This document shows positions 43,662-53,463 of a DNA stretch of 64,000 nt, one piece after another. Position numbers and translations under genes: made by a program. How positions within the stretch are numbered: position 1 is the first letter of the stretch; each line of letters starts with the position of its first letter. The notes beneath the pieces were generated by a model. That model made no database searches and was not told the DNA's origin. It was given only the letters and a program-made list of their open reading frames with translations. The stretch is from positions 1 to 64,000 of the forward strand of contig NZ_FPCC01000009.1 in assembly GCF_900116875.1 (NCBI RefSeq), given 5' to 3'. This DNA comes from Butyrivibrio sp. INlla21. GTDB lineage: Bacteria; Bacillota; Clostridia; Lachnospirales; Lachnospiraceae.

Positions 43662-44365
43662 GATAATGAAGCCATATAATCCGTAAGAGCACTCATGAAA
43701 TCACTCTTTCTGGCCCTGCTGATAAGGAGCTGCTTTCCCGCAATTATGCAGCTGCCGTTCTCAACTCCGTCAACGTATTTAAGATTAACAAGATAGCCCT
43801 TGTTGCTCCTAAAGAATCCGTGCTTTGAAAGCTGCTCGTCAAAGTCTTTGAGCTTGGCTCTTATAGTAAATTCGCCTCCGCTTGTGTAGAAATTAAGGTT
43901 ATGACCCTCGCTCTCGATGTAAAAGATATTGTCTATATCAAGCTTTTTTACGCCTGAAGGCATGTCTATGGAAATAATGTTATTGCTCTTTTTATTGAGT
44001 CTTCCTATCGCTCTTCCGAGCTTTTGAGAAAACGCAAAGTAGCTCACGGGCTTTAATACATAGTCGAGCGCATCGACCTGGTAGCCCCTGATCGCATAGT
44101 TCGTCATATTGGTTATGAACATGATAACAACATCCTGATCGAGCTTACGTATCTCTTCCGCCGCCGTCATCCCGTCCATAAGCTTCATCTCGATATCCAT
44201 CAGGATTATGTCAAACTGCCCCCTGTAACCGTTAGTTATCTCGTCTCCGTCGCGGAATCTCGTGATCTTAAAATACTGTCCGCTCTCTTTTTGATACTTG
44301 TCGGTATACTCGGTAAGCTGCTTAGCATATGCATCTTCATCTTCAACTATTGCAAGCTGGATCAT
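43658..44365 (-). CDS. LytTR response regulator
   Basis: 235 residues. Receiver domain at 1-125: EDEDAY acidic pocket, phospho-acceptor Asp in ILMDIEMKLMDG, MFITN, and Lys in DYVLKPVSYFAF. LytTR DNA-binding domain at 135-235: IFYIESEGHNLNFYTSGGEF, LSKHGFFRSNKGYLVNLKYV. First gene of the two-component operon. A fitting LytTR double repeat is found at 42297-42326, in front of the GH3 operon. Confidence 0.94.
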   Translation of the reverse strand: MIQLAIVEDEDAYAKQLTEYTDKYQKESGQYFKITRFRDGDEITNGYRGQFDIILMDIEMKLMDGMTAAEEIRKLDQDVVIMFITNMTNYAIRGYQVDALDYVLKPVSYFAFSQKLGRAIGRLNKKSNNIISIDMPSGVKKLDIDNIFYIESEGHNLNFYTSGGEFTIRAKLKDFDEQLSKHGFFRSNKGYLVNLKYVDGVENGSCIIAGKQLLISRARKSDFMSALTDYMASLS

Positions 44366-44537
44366 GAACCCGTACTCCGTTTCTCGTTAATAATAATATG
44401 GCGTGTTAAAAATTGTGCGCAATATAATAATAACCCCTGTCGTCAAGTCTCCCTTTTTTTGTCCGCAATTATCAGCTGTTAGTATAATTATACCCTATAT
44501 AACGTTAGTTCTTTTCTTAAAAAAGCATAAAAACAGA

Positions 44538-44570
44538 GCGAAAGTACTGATAATTCACCGTAACTTTCGC
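44538..44570 (-). terminator. Terminator of the SNF2 helicase gene
   Basis: GCGAAAGT/ACTTTCGC stem followed on the minus strand by TCTGTTTTTA. The other ~170 nt up to the LytTR regulator start hold its promoter region; no clear boxes were chosen. Confidence 0.65.
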
Positions 44571-44579
44571 CCTGATATT

Positions 44580-47500
44580 TTATCCAAGAAGTTCGCGTAG
44601 CTGTTCTTTTGTAAGTGCCGTCGTTCCGAGCGTTCCTTCGTCAAGCAGCTCATCCGCAAGCTCTTTTTTCTTGTTCTGAAGATGTATGATCCTCTCCTCG
44701 ATCGTATCCTGCATTATGAGCCTGTAAACCGTGACAACGTTCTTCTGTCCGATGCGGTGCGCTCTGTCGGTCGCCTGGTTCTCGACCGCGATATTCCACC
44801 AGTGATCGAAATGAATGACGATATCCGCCGCGGTAAGATTAAGTCCCGTTCCGCCCGCACGAAGCGAGATGCAGAACACCGGCGTATCGTCTTCCTGGAA
44901 CGCATCAACAAGCCTTATTCTGTCCTCTTTCTTGGTTGCACCCGTCAAAAGATAATGCGCAATGCCCTCTTTCTTTAGAAGCTCCGTGATCCGCTCAAGC
45001 ATTGTCGTAAACTGCGAGAAAAGAAGCACCTTGTGACCGCCCTCGGCAGCGCTCTTTATCATCTCTATAAGGAGATCCGCTTTGGCGCTTCCGCCCTTGT
45101 AATTATCATAAATAAGCCCCGGATCGCAGCAGATCTGCCTTAGCCTTGTAAGCTCCGACAAGATAACGATCCTGTCCTTCTTGATATCCTCTTCGCTCTT
45201 GGAATCAACCATGAGCTTAACCCGCTGCAGGTGTGCTTTGTAGAGCTTTTCCTGCTCATCGGTCATGGACGCGTAAATGTTCTCCTCAAGCTTATCCGGC
45301 AGGTCTTTTAACACATCCTTCTTAAGCCTTCTGAGCACAAATGGCGCGATCATCTTCTTAAGTCTGTCTCTTGCCACTTCGTCTTTTTCCGAAACGAGCG
45401 GAAGCTCAATATTGTCATGGAAATGCTTATAAGTAAAAAGATATCCCGGCATGCAAAAATCAAAGATGCTCCAAAGCTCGCTGAGCCTGTTCTCAATGGG
45501 TGTTCCCGTAAGCGCAACCTTGAAGGAAGCACTTATGGATTTGACCGCCTTGGCACCGAGCGTTCCCGGGTTCTTGATAAACTGCGCCTCGTCTATGATA
45601 ATGCACTCAAAACTCTTGTATCTATATAGGTCAATGTCTCTCCTCAGAAGATCATAGGAAGTTATGACAACGTCAGTCTTCTCTTCTTCAAGCTCATCCA
45701 AGATCCTTACTCTGTCGGGCTTTATTCCGACCGCAAGCTCGCAGTTAAGCTCGCCCGTAAACCTCTCGATCTCATGCTTCCAGTTATAAACAAGAGAAGC
45801 GGGGCATACGATGAGTGAGCACCTGTGCTTGGCTCCTGCCTTACGATTGCTGTTCATACCCGTACCGGCTTCTGCTTCCGCCTCTTCTTTAAGACTTAGC
45901 AAAAGAGCCAACACCTGCAGCGTCTTTCCAAGTCCCATATCATCTGCAAGTATTCCGCCAAAACCGTTATGTTTAAGCGCCTGAAGCCAGAGATAACCTG
46001 TCTTTTGGTAGTCTCTTAGAACGTCCTTAAGACTATCCGGAACCTCATAGGTCTTTTCCCCGATTCCGGAAAGAGATTCGATGAGCTTCTTGAAATCTCT
46101 GCTCTTGCCGATTCCGATGTAGTTTTCCGCATCGTCGTAATCATAGGCTCCGTCTGCGCCGTCAAGACCTGTTCCGCCATCGCCCATCCTTGTCAGAGAA
46201 TCTATGAACAGCGCCCTGTACGTAGGAACCTTGGCGTAGCCTTTCGCGATATCTTTTTCAGAAAGACCAAGTCCGTCTTTTAATGTAAAAAGAGTATCGA
46301 AATTGCCGCTCTTAAGGTCGATTATCTCGCCGCTTTTAAGCTTATAGTATCTTTTTTTCCTATCATATTTGGTGAGTATCTGCGCAAGCTCTTCGCTTGA
46401 GATCTCATCTGATACCATGGAAAGCTCAAGAAGGTCCGATACTACGGACACGCCAAGCTTAACCTTCGGCGCCGCCGTGATCCTGACTTTCTTCACATTA
46501 TCGGATAAATAAACTTCCCCGAATGTGCATAACCTCGGCACATCCTCCGAAAGGAATTGATACAGCCTGTCATCGCCGTACAGCCCGCCCTCAAGAACGA
46601 AGAGCCCCTTCTCTTCATCTTTTTTGTCAAAATAAGGACTTATAAGCTTCGCCGTGTTGTTTTCCATATAGTAATTGCGCCTGATATCGCTGTCTTCGTC
46701 ATCGCGGTCGCGGCGCGCGTTACCTGATAAGATGCTAAAAGATATGTCGCCGGCGCTCAGACTTTCGCTTCTCTTGCTCTCCGCCGTACCCAATGCACTT
46801 CCCGTGATAGTCCTGTAAGTCGCCTTTACATCGCAGGTTATCTTATCCGGATCCGGCATATCGATGTAGATTCCAAACTCCGGAACATCGGGAGAATACT
46901 TCTCAGGCTCATAGCCGCTGCAGCTGACATTGAAATACTCGCTGAGTATGGGAAAAAGACCTGTCGAAAACAGCGGCAGATCCTTGTCTGAAATAAAAAG
47001 CTCATTCTCCGTCCTTCTTGCAAGAAGAAAGCGCATGAAAGGAATGATCGCTTCGCAGTCACTTCTTTCGATCATATGAAGCATCTTTTTCCTCTCAAAA
47101 AAGATATATGAATAGCCCTCAAACATAGTGAAGGCGTCTGATTCAAAGGTTATTCCCGTGTCGGTCTTACGAATTCGAAGATCGATCGGTGGAAAGACCT
47201 TAACGACATCAAGCGGTCTTTCTGTCGTATATCGCGCCCTGAAATCCGTGTTGATAAAGTACACACTTCCCGCAGCCTTGAAGAACTCATCAATCTCATG
47301 TCCCGTAAGTTCTATCTGCTTGGCATGCCCCTTGGCGTACGAATATGAGATCTCACCGCTTCCCGAATATGAAGTGTACGGGTCGGCGAGCTGTTTTTCT
47401 CTGAAATATGCATAAAGAAATCTGATGATCCTTGCGGAATCTTCCGAAAATGCAGAAATATCGTGGGTAAACTGAAGATGCTTACCATAGCTTACAAAGC

Positions 47501-47825
47501 TTTTATCGGAAATCGCATGAAGAAGCTCGATGATATCCTTTAGGACATAGCTATGCCCCGTGCTGCCCGAGCGGATGTTAAAAGATATAGTGAGCCGGTC
47601 CCTACTTAGAGAAGCGTGCGGCTCAAGTTCCACAAGAGATTCTTTCCTATAGAGCATCGGAACGTCACTCTTTGGCTCATATTCGCGAAGTAATCTCTTG
47701 GTCTCAAAAGACGTATAATGAAACTGCCCGGGAGCATCGGAAACAAACCGCCTCCCCGAGCCGGAAATATAGCCGTTTGTGAAGTTGTCACGCGAATTGT
47801 TTGACATATGATTATATGATAGCAT
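44580..47825 (-). CDS. SNF2-family DEAD/DEAH-box helicase
   Basis: 1081 residues. The C-terminal half is a complete SNF2 motor: GILADDMGLGKTLQ (Walker A, about 628), IIDEAQFIKN (about 741), LTGTPIENRLSELWSIF, and the helicase C lobe with VLLFSQFTTMLERI, SLRAGGTGLNLTAAD and DRAHRIGQ. The N-terminal 550 residues are the poorly conserved region of bacterial SNF2 proteins (HepA-like), without a visible zinc finger. It is an ATP-driven DNA translocase, probably acting on transcription or repair complexes. The start is uncertain: no ribosome site precedes the first or the seventh-codon ATG. Confidence 0.92.
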   Translation of the reverse strand: MLSYNHMSNNSRDNFTNGYISGSGRRFVSDAPGQFHYTSFETKRLLREYEPKSDVPMLYRKESLVELEPHASLSRDRLTISFNIRSGSTGHSYVLKDIIELLHAISDKSFVSYGKHLQFTHDISAFSEDSARIIRFLYAYFREKQLADPYTSYSGSGEISYSYAKGHAKQIELTGHEIDEFFKAAGSVYFINTDFRARYTTERPLDVVKVFPPIDLRIRKTDTGITFESDAFTMFEGYSYIFFERKKMLHMIERSDCEAIIPFMRFLLARRTENELFISDKDLPLFSTGLFPILSEYFNVSCSGYEPEKYSPDVPEFGIYIDMPDPDKITCDVKATYRTITGSALGTAESKRSESLSAGDISFSILSGNARRDRDDEDSDIRRNYYMENNTAKLISPYFDKKDEEKGLFVLEGGLYGDDRLYQFLSEDVPRLCTFGEVYLSDNVKKVRITAAPKVKLGVSVVSDLLELSMVSDEISSEELAQILTKYDRKKRYYKLKSGEIIDLKSGNFDTLFTLKDGLGLSEKDIAKGYAKVPTYRALFIDSLTRMGDGGTGLDGADGAYDYDDAENYIGIGKSRDFKKLIESLSGIGEKTYEVPDSLKDVLRDYQKTGYLWLQALKHNGFGGILADDMGLGKTLQVLALLLSLKEEAEAEAGTGMNSNRKAGAKHRCSLIVCPASLVYNWKHEIERFTGELNCELAVGIKPDRVRILDELEEEKTDVVITSYDLLRRDIDLYRYKSFECIIIDEAQFIKNPGTLGAKAVKSISASFKVALTGTPIENRLSELWSIFDFCMPGYLFTYKHFHDNIELPLVSEKDEVARDRLKKMIAPFVLRRLKKDVLKDLPDKLEENIYASMTDEQEKLYKAHLQRVKLMVDSKSEEDIKKDRIVILSELTRLRQICCDPGLIYDNYKGGSAKADLLIEMIKSAAEGGHKVLLFSQFTTMLERITELLKKEGIAHYLLTGATKKEDRIRLVDAFQEDDTPVFCISLRAGGTGLNLTAADIVIHFDHWWNIAVENQATDRAHRIGQKNVVTVYRLIMQDTIEERIIHLQNKKKELADELLDEGTLGTTALTKEQLRELLG

Positions 47826-47855
47826 TAATGCTTATTTTTGTTCATAAGAAAAGAG

Positions 47856-47890
47856 AAACAGAATGGAGGCTTGGAGCTTCCATTCTGTTT
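47856..47890. terminator. Bidirectional hairpin after the small exported protein gene
   Basis: A 12-bp stem AAACAGAATGGA/TCCATTCTGTTT with T-rich flanks on both strands. It ends the 47916-48578 transcript. Confidence 0.8.
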
Positions 47891-47915
47891 CTTTTTGTAC
47901 ACCTGATAATGATCA

Positions 47916-48578
47916 TCAAAGATAATAAATTTTAAAATCAATGCCTTTTAATCTCTTATATTCTTTTTCGAGCTTTTGATACACGCTTTTTGCATCTCTT
48001 TGCTCTTTTTTGTAAGCATCATCGTTCGATTTATTCGAAGAGTTATAATATGCATAATATGAACCATTTAACTGAGCATATTCCCTGTGTATCAATCTCC
48101 TTCCGTCAGAAGATACTATATACGTCTCATATGAATATGTAGATCCTTCGATATGACGAACATAGAATACCCCATCTTTATATTTTATAGAATCTTTTGT
48201 TTCAAGGGTACCTGCATATCTAACCGGTTCATTTTTTCTCTTAGTATAAAATATATAGCTATTACTATTACCGGAACTGGTAACTATTAAAATCTCTCCG
48301 TCATAACCTACTGAATGTTTCCCTTCAGCATATGCAAAACTACCATCTTTACAATTATCAAATTCACGAAAAATCTCCCAAAATTCATTGTATGATGTGG
48401 TTCCGGGATTATGGCTTCCTGATAAAGCAGACTCATTCTCCGCCATCGCAAACTCAACTGTTTCCGTGGTTTCAACAGGCATCATTCCCCTGATTGCCTG
48501 CGCCCCTACACATCCCGTAGCCGCAAGCATTCCTGCGGTCACAAGACCTGTTATTAACTGTACTACTCTTTTCTTCAT
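47916..48578 (-). CDS. Exported or lipid-anchored protein of unknown function, paralogue 1
   Basis: 220 residues from ATG 48578 (AAAGGGG 8 nt upstream). Signal sequence MKKRVVQLITGLVTAGMLAA followed by TGC, a weak lipobox, or a signal peptidase I site after VGAQA. The mature part begins with VETTETVEFAMAENESAL and carries YKDGVFYVRHIEG and YETYIVSSDGRRLIHREY. The same strings, slightly changed, occur in the protein at 54015-54686, so the two are paralogues of a small surface family with predicted beta-rich fold. Function unknown. Flanked by hairpins and apparently a single-gene transcript. Confidence 0.8.
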   Translation of the reverse strand: MKKRVVQLITGLVTAGMLAATGCVGAQAIRGMMPVETTETVEFAMAENESALSGSHNPGTTSYNEFWEIFREFDNCKDGSFAYAEGKHSVGYDGEILIVTSSGNSNSYIFYTKRKNEPVRYAGTLETKDSIKYKDGVFYVRHIEGSTYSYETYIVSSDGRRLIHREYAQLNGSYYAYYNSSNKSNDDAYKKEQRDAKSVYQKLEKEYKRLKGIDFKIYYL

Positions 48579-48655
48579 TTTCTGTCCCCTTTCCTTTTTA
48601 GACAAATGCCCCGACCAATACTTGATATTTTAAAGTCGGTATATAATAAAATAAA

Positions 48656-48683
48656 TGCGCGGAGTCTTCTATAACTCCACGCA
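48656..48683 (-). terminator. Terminator of the MoxR-DUF58-transglutaminase operon
   Basis: TGCG-GGAGT paired with ACTCC-CGCA, interrupted by a single C/A bulge pair, followed on the minus strand by ATTTATTTTA. Confidence 0.6.
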
Positions 48684-48724
48684 ATTGTTATACCACATTT
48701 CATATTTTGTTGTCAAATATGTAA

Positions 48725-50995
48725 TCATTTTGGCCTATTGTTTTTTCTGCTTAGTGCCCCATAAAGTTCCCTTGCTTTCTTAACGTCTTCATCAGTTATC
48801 GGTAAAGCGCTGTCTCCGCCGTATACCAGCCTGTAATATGCGCCAAAAACTTCTTTTGCCTGCGTCTGAAATTTCGAGGGAATCCTCTTAACATATTCGA
48901 AAAGAAGTCCTCTGTCCGTAAAGCTATCCCCGGATTTCTTACGCACTGCTTTCTTTATGCCCGCAATATCCATCTCAAGCTTTTTATCAAGCGAAGCCAG
49001 TCTGTATCTAATGCTTTGAACCACCTTAATACCAAACATCAGAACAAGAAGAAGTATTACCACGCTTCCGATAACAGGCAGAACCACTCGTATAAGCTCA
49101 TACGAAAGACTCTTTTCTTTATTATCGTCGTCATCATCCGCTTTATCCGGCGTGATCACGGGCGCATGACTTGGTTCATATCCGTACTGTACCTGCCCTG
49201 TTTCTTCTGCGCGTACTCTGTTCCAGGTATTCTCTTCCTGAGATCTGTAGGCGCTTGTGGGCTCAAACGGCACCCATCCGACGTTTTCTATATATGCTTC
49301 CGGCCAAGCGTGAGCACATCTTCCGCTCACGTCATATGAATCTGCTTTCTCAAATGGGAAAACATAGTGGAAACCAACGCAGGCTCTAGCCGGGATTCCG
49401 GAAAGCCTAAGAAGAATCACCATAGAAGAAGTATAGTGTATGCAATATCCTTCTCCTGTATCAAACAAAAACCGCTCTGCAAGCGCACTTGCGCCCTTTG
49501 ATGTATTGATATCATAAGTCGTATTCCCGATGCTCTCAACATCCGTTGAATACTTGTACTGTCTTAAGTATTTCTCTATAGCGCGGCACTTGTCGTAGTC
49601 GGAAGAAACGCCCTCCGTCAGCTCTTTTGCCAGCTTGGAAAGCTCAGTACTTGCACCGTTTGTATCAAGATACTCACTTGCGGAATTTGCCAAAAAGCCT
49701 TTTGCACACACCGCGTCGTATTCATCGTAGCTTACATACTTATCAAGATTTGGACCATACGTCTTTCTGAAGTAATCGCACGCTTCGTCAAAAGTCATCA
49801 GCTCCATAGATCTTCCATTTTCTCTTAAAAGCTCCGAAAGGTACGGACTTCCGTAATCAATATTTAAAAATGTCACGTTAAGCACATATCCCTTTTTATG
49901 AACGGAGCTAGCTCTTCCGCCTTCAACCGCCTTGCCCGCGGATTCAAGATAAAGCGCATTAAGAGGCGCGATCTCATCGTTAGTCTTAAGATAAGCATAT
50001 TCAAGCCCAATCGAGCCGATCTCGGAAAACAGCTTCGCCGTCTCTTTATCAATGTTGTTGTTATGAAGGAAATTGACAAACGTTACTATCTGAGTCTTAT
50101 CGCTTCCCTTTCCTCCGGAAAGATACATCGTCCTACGCCTTTTTATCTTGGTTCCGCTCTTGTCCTCAAAGACAAAATACGGTCTTTCATAGGTCTTAAG
50201 CTTAAGCTGCGTAGTATCTGAAAGCGACACCTTTCCGCCAGTAACGCCCAGGTTACTGTAGCCCGACTTATACGTTCCGCCGCTGAATATATCGGGCATG
50301 TAGTAGTTAAAAGAGCTTATGAATCTGTCGCCCATTTCAAGCGCTTTAGTCCAGTCTATGGGCTTCTCGGGCTTAGGAATAACCAAGACAAGAAGTCCAA
50401 GGATCATGAAGAAATAAAAAGGAAAAGCTTCTCTTGTCTGAAACAGTTTTTTCTCGCAAAAGATCTTTTGAACCGAGGATAAGATCAGTATCAAAATTGA
50501 TACGAATAAAATCGTAGCCGTGATCTTGCCCGCAAATTCGGCATCTTTTTCAAAATAAAGGTATAAAGACAAGGCGCCAAGCAAAAAGCTTCCAACGGTA
50601 ATTATCGTCTTTTTCTTTGGAAGTAAAACGAAGAGAATCCTTAAAACCGCGGCAAGAAGCGCCGAGGCTGCGATACCCTGAAATGCCGATTTATTTAATA
50701 AAAAGAATATGAGAACACTCGGAAGAACCGAGAATACCGCGGAGACTCTTTTGCCCACGAACATCTCAAAAACATGGCCTATACATGCATAGAATGCAAA
50801 AAAGGCAATCGTCGCAAATATAAAGCCTTGGCTGTAGTACGCATCAAAAGAACTGCCAAGAAAGGTAAGGCTCTCAAGGCATATAACAAGAAGTGAAAAG
50901 ACAAAAATATGAATCTGAAATTCATCAGATAACAGCGCAGTATTCTTCTCCGCTCTTTGGTCTTTCTCTGATGAGGATGATCGTTTCATCGCCAT
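48725..50995 (-). CDS. Multi-pass membrane transglutaminase-like protein (TgpA type)
   Basis: 756 residues. Five to six transmembrane helices fill residues 25-215, a large extracytoplasmic part follows with the transglutaminase core (GEGYCIHYTSSMVILLRLSG, Cys near 518; RCAHAWPEAY, His; GWVPFEPTSAY). One more helix (about 645-668) leads to a cytoplasmic DUF4129-like tail. With the MoxR ATPase and DUF58 protein upstream this is the classic MoxR-DUF58-TgpA trio, thought to assemble or modify cell-surface proteins. The start has AGGAG 5 nt upstream although it lies 71 nt inside the DUF58 gene, so translational coupling is likely. Confidence 0.9.
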   Translation of the reverse strand: MAMKRSSSSEKDQRAEKNTALLSDEFQIHIFVFSLLVICLESLTFLGSSFDAYYSQGFIFATIAFFAFYACIGHVFEMFVGKRVSAVFSVLPSVLIFFLLNKSAFQGIAASALLAAVLRILFVLLPKKKTIITVGSFLLGALSLYLYFEKDAEFAGKITATILFVSILILILSSVQKIFCEKKLFQTREAFPFYFFMILGLLVLVIPKPEKPIDWTKALEMGDRFISSFNYYMPDIFSGGTYKSGYSNLGVTGGKVSLSDTTQLKLKTYERPYFVFEDKSGTKIKRRRTMYLSGGKGSDKTQIVTFVNFLHNNNIDKETAKLFSEIGSIGLEYAYLKTNDEIAPLNALYLESAGKAVEGGRASSVHKKGYVLNVTFLNIDYGSPYLSELLRENGRSMELMTFDEACDYFRKTYGPNLDKYVSYDEYDAVCAKGFLANSASEYLDTNGASTELSKLAKELTEGVSSDYDKCRAIEKYLRQYKYSTDVESIGNTTYDINTSKGASALAERFLFDTGEGYCIHYTSSMVILLRLSGIPARACVGFHYVFPFEKADSYDVSGRCAHAWPEAYIENVGWVPFEPTSAYRSQEENTWNRVRAEETGQVQYGYEPSHAPVITPDKADDDDDNKEKSLSYELIRVVLPVIGSVVILLLVLMFGIKVVQSIRYRLASLDKKLEMDIAGIKKAVRKKSGDSFTDRGLLFEYVKRIPSKFQTQAKEVFGAYYRLVYGGDSALPITDEDVKKARELYGALSRKNNRPK

Positions 50996-51986
50996 AGCTG
51001 CTCCTGTCCGTAATCATCTCTTTTAGCTTGGTAACTTCCGCATCCGAACTATAGAAAATTCCGTCCGCGACGGTGTTGTAAAACTCAAGAAAACTCTCGT
51101 AGGAATTAACTGTTTTTTCCCTGATCGTAGCCGATGGATAGATGAGCTTAACGGGAACACCCTGCCCCGCAAAGTTAAATGCACACGATACGATGAGTTC
51201 AAGGAAACGATCCCTGTCTTTCAGAAACTGCGTATCCCACTTGATCTCGGGAACGTCCGCCGCCTCGAGGATCATGGTGAGCGTTCGTTTTTCTTTTTTG
51301 TCCGGAAGTCTGACGACGAGTTCGCCGAGCTTTGCCGAGATCTTCCAGTTGATCGATGAGATCGAATCGCCCTTTTCATACGCTCTCATATCGCTGCCCG
51401 GGATGTCCTCATTCTGAACGGTGCTCTTAAGGCCGGTGCTGTTAACAATGTTCTCGATATCTACAATGCCATCGCCGACATCCGTGATCCTGGGACTGAC
51501 TATTGCCCTGAAGTTATACGGCACCTTAAATCTCACCGTAAAGATTCCAAAAGGATCCGTAAAAGAAACATTTCCCGCGCCGACATCGTAGGCCCCCGCG
51601 TATCTGCAGCTAAGCCCCGACTTAAGTTCTTTTCTATTAAAAGAATCGAGACTAACCTCAGTTCCGTCCTCGATATCTTTGAGTACGCACCTGTCCACGT
51701 ACGTTGTAAGCTTCATCCTGTGTATAGGAAGAACGCCGTCGTTTTCAAGCGCAAGCGTAAACTCATGCTCGTCGCCTTTTAGTACCTTATGCACATCCAT
51801 AGTCTGATAAATTGAAAGGAACTTGTAATTTACAAAGATGTATGCAAACGAAACGGGAATCAGAAGGAGCATGGCATAGAGCCACACAAAAGAGACCGCT
51901 CCTCCGAAAAAGCTTGAAAAGACCAGACTCGCAATAAGAAAAACAAGATATAGGCATACGCCTTTTTTATGAAAAGTGATCCTCAT
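50925..51986 (-). CDS. DUF58 protein
   Basis: 353 residues. Two adjacent membrane helices near the N-terminus (about 12-50), a beta-rich domain, then the DUF58 signature RAYEKGDSISSINWKISAK (about 206-224) and a vWA-like fold. DUF58 proteins act with MoxR ATPases as a chaperone-like pair. It overlaps the MoxR gene by 4 nt (ATGA) and the transglutaminase gene by 71 nt. Confidence 0.92.
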   Translation of the reverse strand: MRITFHKKGVCLYLVFLIASLVFSSFFGGAVSFVWLYAMLLLIPVSFAYIFVNYKFLSIYQTMDVHKVLKGDEHEFTLALENDGVLPIHRMKLTTYVDRCVLKDIEDGTEVSLDSFNRKELKSGLSCRYAGAYDVGAGNVSFTDPFGIFTVRFKVPYNFRAIVSPRITDVGDGIVDIENIVNSTGLKSTVQNEDIPGSDMRAYEKGDSISSINWKISAKLGELVVRLPDKKEKRTLTMILEAADVPEIKWDTQFLKDRDRFLELIVSCAFNFAGQGVPVKLIYPSATIREKTVNSYESFLEFYNTVADGIFYSSDAEVTKLKEMITDRSSYGDETIILIRERPKSGEEYCAVI

Positions 51987-52906
51987 GATACACTTACTTT
52001 CTCTAAGATCTGTTTTACCAGGAACTCTTTTTCAACTCTTCCCATCTTGGCCTGAGTCATCAGGATGATCCTGTGCGGAAGTGTCATGGCTGCGGCGTTT
52101 GCAATGTCTTCGGGAATGCAGTAATCTCTTTCATCTACGTAGGCAAGAGCCTGCGCGTATCTAAGCATGGACAAAAGAGCTCTCGAAGAAGCTCCGACAG
52201 CGACTTCGGGATTGCTTCTGGTAGCCTCAACTATTTTTACCGCATATGACAGAAGGTCGTCATGAATGCCGATCTTCTCAGCCTCCGCACGCATATCCAA
52301 AATATCTTTTCCCGAAAGAACAGGCTCTGTCTTGGCATGGAGCGTTCCCTCAAGGAAGCTCTTTGCCATGTTTACGGAAGCGCTTGTCTTAGGGTATCCT
52401 ACGGAGATCTTGATCATAAATCTGTCAAGCTGCGACTCGGGAAGCGGATATGTCCCTGCCTGCTCTGAAGGATTCTGCGTTCCGATCACCATAAACGGCT
52501 GCGGAACCGGAATATCTTTTCCGTCTATAGTAACCTTGTGCTCTTCCATAACCTCCAAAAGAGCCGCCTGTGTCTTGGGCGATGTCCTGTTGAGCTCGTC
52601 GGCAAGCACAATGCTGTTTACTATAGGTCCTTCCATGACTTTAAATTCGTTTTTGTTGGAATCGTACATTGAAAATCCCGTGATATCTGACGGTGTCGTA
52701 TCCGGTGTACATTGAATTCTTGCAAAAGAAATAGAGAGCGCATCGGAAAGCGCCTTGGCAAGCGTCGTTTTTCCTACACCGGGAACATCTTCAAGCAGAA
52801 CATGTCCGCCTGCGATGAGCGTCGCTATGACTTTGTCGATCACGTCGCCCTTTCCCACAATTCTCTCTTCCATGCATCTTTTAAGCCCCAAAACTTTTTC
52901 TCTCAT
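51983..52906 (-). CDS. MoxR-type AAA+ ATPase
   Basis: 307 residues. Walker A EDVPGVGKTTLAKAL (about 38-52), Walker B with VLADELNRTSPKTQAALLEVMEE, sensor PFMVIGTQNPSEQAGTYPLPESQLDRF, and the lid domain after residue 200. All are hallmark MoxR strings. First gene of the trio with DUF58 and TgpA-like transglutaminase, expected to drive maturation of a surface complex. Confidence 0.95.
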   Translation of the reverse strand: MREKVLGLKRCMEERIVGKGDVIDKVIATLIAGGHVLLEDVPGVGKTTLAKALSDALSISFARIQCTPDTTPSDITGFSMYDSNKNEFKVMEGPIVNSIVLADELNRTSPKTQAALLEVMEEHKVTIDGKDIPVPQPFMVIGTQNPSEQAGTYPLPESQLDRFMIKISVGYPKTSASVNMAKSFLEGTLHAKTEPVLSGKDILDMRAEAEKIGIHDDLLSYAVKIVEATRSNPEVAVGASSRALLSMLRYAQALAYVDERDYCIPEDIANAAAMTLPHRIILMTQAKMGRVEKEFLVKQILEKVSVS

Positions 52907-53070
52907 ACCTTCACCCCATACGTATTATTGATATTAATTATACCTTACAGTCGTACACTCAACCACTCATTTAAAGCCATCTTCTAATCAAACTTGCAAT
53001 TATCACAATTAAGTTGTATAAAGATATGTGCTGCAAAATTAGATTATTATTTTGAGTGGGAGAAATGATT

Positions 53071-53454
53071 ATGGCAGATAGAAAAGAACTTGCGGTAGAA
53101 CTTAAGCACAACGGTCACAACTGCTGTCAGGCAGTGCTTGTTGCTTTTGCGGATAAGGTTGATTATACCGAGGATGAGCTTCGTAAAATGGGCGCTTCCT
53201 TTGGCATAGGTATGGGCTGCATGGAGGCCACATGCGGTGCACTTATCGGTGCTCAGATCCTCCTTGGACTTATTAAATTTGACGGAAAGCCCGTTATCCG
53301 TGAGGCAGGCGAATTATATAAAGAGTTTGAAGCAAAATGCGGCGCAGGCACATGTAAGATCCTAAAAGGGATCGAAACCGGCAAAGTGCTGTGCGAATGC
53401 GACGACTGCGTACGTAATGCCGTAGAGATACTTGAAAAACATATTGGAGAATAA
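53071..53454 (+). CDS. C_GCAxxG_C_C family redox protein
   Basis: 127 residues from ATG 53071; GGGAG lies 8 nt before it, whereas the two other in-frame starts overlap the ribosome site. Cys pattern: HNCCQAVL, GMGCMEATCGALIGAQ, CGAGTCKILKGI, CECDDCVRNAVEIL, which fits the TIGR01909 (C_GCAxxG_C_C) family of putative redox-active or metal-binding proteins found in anaerobes. Substrate unknown. It is followed after 9 nt by aroK and is probably co-transcribed with it. Confidence 0.88.
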   Translation: MADRKELAVELKHNGHNCCQAVLVAFADKVDYTEDELRKMGASFGIGMGCMEATCGALIGAQILLGLIKFDGKPVIREAGELYKEFEAKCGAGTCKILKGIETGKVLCECDDCVRNAVEILEKHIGE

Positions 53455-53463
53455 TAGGTAAAA

